NCBI GenBank assembly: GCA_003645745.1
Contig: QNCH01000094.1
Location: 1-6,546 of the forward strand
Direction of reading: 5' to 3'
From: Candidatus Omnitrophota bacterium
Lineage (GTDB): Bacteria; Omnitrophota; Gorgyraeia; B26-G9
Length of the DNA stretch: 6,546 nt
Shown here: positions 1 through 3,600 of the stretch, piece by piece
Numbering within the stretch: the first letter of the stretch is position 1
How the letters are laid out: the number at the start of each line of letters is the position of its first letter
Translations under genes and position numbers: made by a program
The notes under the pieces: generated by a model
The model's input: the letters and a program-made list of their open reading frames with translations, nothing else
Databases searched by the model: none
What the model was told of the DNA's origin: nothing

Positions 1-39
1 AGGCTCAATACCTAATTATCTCACTATGTCCCCTATTTC
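1..39. other. Non-coding 3' flank of the giant gene
   Basis: Only 39 bases after the stop are present. On the minus strand they contain AGGGGA soon after the stop and an AT-rich ATAATTAGGTATTG stretch. There is no GC-rich hairpin with a T-run, so no intrinsic terminator is visible, and no ATG or well-spaced start for a following gene. GGGGACAT-type sequence is reminiscent of the flanks of REP/IS200-type elements in environmental genomes, but nothing here proves it. Confidence 0.3.
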
Positions 40-620
40 TCACCTGAACTCATACCACTCGTGGGTAATTGGTTTTTCTTCGCCTGAATCAATGCTTTCA
101 ATCATTTTATTAGTCATCTCAACTATTGCTTTCATTTCTTCTGTTTTATTCTTTAAATACATCAAATCATCCTGCCTGGCCTGGTCCACACTCAGATATT
201 CTGCTAAGTCAGGCAGCCCACCATAATTGGCTTCTTTTAATTTCGCGCCTATTGCTTCTATTTCCGCGTAAATACCCTGCAAAACCACACCATCAGCACC
301 CTGGACAATATTAACGCCTGAAGACGCAGACGCTGAACTGGATTCTATTTTATTGCCAAGCTCAGTTAAGGAAGTTCCCATTTGAGAAACTTCTGCCTGC
401 AATACAGGGTTAATGCTCACTCCAGTACCTGTACTGGCTCCGCTGCTGATTGTATCCAGTTTAGTTTTAATGTCTGATAATTTAGTATCCAGGCCTGAAA
501 TTTCTGTATCCAGTCCTGAAATTCCAGTATTTAAAGCAGTTGAACTAGCTTCTAAATCACTGATTCCGCTGGTAGTACCCAAAACTGCGCTTACCTGGCT
601 GGCAACATCTTCTATATCTG
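40..620 (-). other. C-terminal coiled-coil region
   Basis: Residues about 1976-2168. ADIEDVASQVSAVLG starts a helical run with textbook heptads at 2009-2033: ISGLDTE, ISGLDTK, LSDIKTK, LDTI, with Ile or Leu at every a and d position. Ser/Gly-rich breaks (SSGASTGTG, SSSASASSG) separate it from further helices: VLQAEVSQMGTSLTELGNKI, GIYAEIEAIGAKLKE, and a final charged helix DDLMYLKNKTEEMKAIVEMTNKMI. The end, HEWYEFR, has no LPXTG, PEP-CTERM, beta-signal or transmembrane segment. Confidence 0.7.
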
Positions 621-3600
621 CTGTAACTACAGTAATTGTATAAGCATCGGCTGTGCCAAGAGTTGTTTCAGAACACACAACCGTAAATTCCCCTGTGCCC
701 CATGACGACAGGAAAGTTACCGGATATTTGTAAACACCAGTACTGCCTATTTCTGTCATCGCCCCTTTGCTTACCCTTAATACATTGTTTGAGTTATAAA
801 GATCAATTGCCGGAGACAATCCAGATTCTGTGCGGTAAGAAATAACTACTGTTGCCCCTTGTTTAACTCTCTTTTCACGGTTTAAAATCTTAGAACGAAT
901 ATGCGGTTTAACCTCATCACCTATAGTTGTCTGGACAGAACTAATCACACTTTCCTGTGAACTCGCGATATCACTCAAAATTGTTTCCCGCATAGAATCT
1001 ATTCTGTCAGGCAAAGAAGTTGTGCCGGTTACTTCTAAAATATCATCTTTTACCTCTTCTATCGCTGTTCTTGTTTCTTCTGCCTGAGATTGAACAAGCA
1101 CTCTTATGCCTGCTACATCAGAGCGGATAGCTGTACTCATTTCTTCAATTGATTGTGTTACATTAGTTAAACTCTGTCCCTGAGTAATTGTCAAAGACGC
1201 GCCTGCTTCATACGTTGTGGCTGAGCCCTCTGAACCGCCATAATTAATCTTACAGCGCACAAAATAAGTCTTGCCGGCAGTTAAAGTATAAGTTCCGCCT
1301 TCAGCTATAATATTTTCAATCTCCTTAAAATACATACCTGTAGTATAATCAACAGGATTAGGAGCGTCAAAAGTTGAAATAGCTAACCATTCCTGATTAG
1401 TGTCATCATATATCTGGATTGAAGCTGTGCCTAATTTATTTGTGTCATCATTTAGCACTAAACTGCCGCGGCGTTCCAGCCATAATCTCGCGGTTAATTT
1501 ATCATTATCCTCGTCATAAACAAAACTCTCTTTAACATGATAATCAGCAGTTGCTTCCGCAAGAGAAGTCATATACATTGTCCAGGTAATCGCGTTGTCA
1601 TATGATCCGTCAACCGCATCAGCGGTTACGCCTACAACTTTTTCTGTTGTGCTTTCCACATATAAAGCTTTCCTTAGATTAAAAGAATATGTGCCAAAGG
1701 GAAGTTGAAAAGAATACGGGCTATTGCATTCCACAGGGTATGCGGTTAAAGAACTGCCGTCCTGCAAAATATCTAAAGTAATTTCAGTTAAAGCAGAAGC
1801 ATTTGTCGCGTCCTGAATATTCAAAGTAATCGTATATTGTTCTTCTACAATTATATTACTGGAAACAGCACTTGATGTTAAGCCTAAAGACGCGGCCTGT
1901 AAAGTAACTATACCCGGATAACTCGCGCAGCATACATTAAAACCAGTAAAAGTTGCCAGGCCGGAAACAGCGGTTACTGTATTTACACTAACAGCGCCAG
2001 GGGTGCCTCCTGAAACACTGATTGTTACATCTGATGTTTCAGATGTAGTATTACCGTAACAATCACTTACAGAAACACTGAACGCAGCCAATGGGGCATT
2101 TGCCGCAACTGTTTCCTGCGGAGCGTCCTGCCAGAAAAGTTGCGCTGCAACTGTGCCGGAAACTACAATATCTAAATCATCAGTGTCTGAAGTAGTAATA
2201 GAACTGGCTGTAGCTTTAATGCGCGCAATTTCCGCTGTATATAATTTTAAGGTTATTGTAGAAGAACTCTCTCCAGCGATAAATGAGATTACAGTTGTTG
2301 ACCCAAAATTTATATCTACACCAAGATAATTTGTGCAGCTTGGAGCCGTACCGCTAAGCGAAACCTGCGCTCCGCTAAACACAATATTTTTATCGCCCGC
2401 AAAATCTAAGTCTAAATTATTATTCGCATCAAGTGCCTGAATTGAAAGCACACTCTCGTCTCCGGCTGACACAGACGCTTCTCCTGAGATAACAAATTTA
2501 GTTGCTGTGACCGCAACCACAGGCTTTGCTCCGCTTGTAATTGCCGAGCTTTCAGGAAAACTTGAACTTAAAAGATCCAGGCTAAGATCATCATTAACGT
2601 CTACAGAAAATTCCAGAGCCTTGCCGTCAGCGCCTGCAGGCAGGCTGGACTCTAAATAAATACTTAGAGTATAAGTTTTTGCCTGTCCGTCACTCACTGT
2701 ATAAATTATGCTTTCTCCGCTGCCAAAAACAATTCTTGTGCCCTCAACCACACCTAACAGACTGCTGGTACCATCGCTTAATACTGCACCGCTAATAAAA
2801 CTCTCCCAGCCTCCAGTAGTGTCATTCGCGCCTGCTTGAACAATAATCTGTTTTATCTGCAAATCATAGCCGTCTGTACCAGTATCAGTAAACGTAAAAT
2901 CAAACACATCCGCGCGTTCTGAATAAGTATCAATTAAAGAAGAAATTTCGTCAGGTTCTAAAAGACTGCCCGCGCTTACTACAGCTTCACCGGCAGTCGA
3001 AACAGTAATTTGATAAGAATAAATATCATCTAAAGAGTATCCTGAAACAGTTGCTTTTAAATATATTTGTTCAGGATAATTGTAGTTTACTGCGCTAAAT
3101 ACTGCCATGCCGTTTTCTGTAGTTACAGACAAACTGTCTGCCGTTAAGGTACCATTAGTTACCGGAGTATCAGTACCGGAAGTAGTTGAAGCAGAAAGCG
3201 TAATCTGGGCAGAAGCGCTTACGCAAGCATTGCCGTAAACATCAGCCACTGAAACTTGAGGCTGCTCGGCTAAGGAAACATTAGTAATTACTGTAGTCGA
3301 CGGCTGAACAGAGAAACTTAATTTAGCAATATCTTGCGCATTTACTGTAATTGTATTAGAAGCAGTATTTGTGCCACTTAAATCAGCAGCTGCCGCTGTA
3401 ATTGTTGTATCTTGGGCTCTGTACAAAGTTGCCTGCAGGGCAGCAGCTGATGCCCCTGCGGTAAAAGTTACCGGATTAGTAAAAGTATCTGTGCCTGACT
3501 CAGGCCCGTTAGCTGTGCCGCTTAATTGCCAGGTGATTGTTTTTTCCCCAATATAGGCGCTTGCCCCATTTGCCCCGTCACACAGATTGTCATATAAATC

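Noticed and set aside
26..226. Plus-strand ORF of 66 codons overlapping the C-terminal end
   Set aside because: It lies antisense to the coiled-coil coding region, has low-complexity hydrophobic content that arises from reading helical codons backwards, and has no convincing ribosome-binding site.
485..526. Short direct repeats as a CRISPR array or recombination site
   Set aside because: The units are adjacent, have no spacers, keep the codon frame, and simply encode coiled-coil heptads.
3371..3556. Plus-strand ORFs at 3371-3556 and 6143-6397 that resemble each other (VPLKSAA, VIVV)
   Set aside because: They are antisense shadows of the duplicated A1 and A2 modules; their similarity is explained by the A-module repeat itself.
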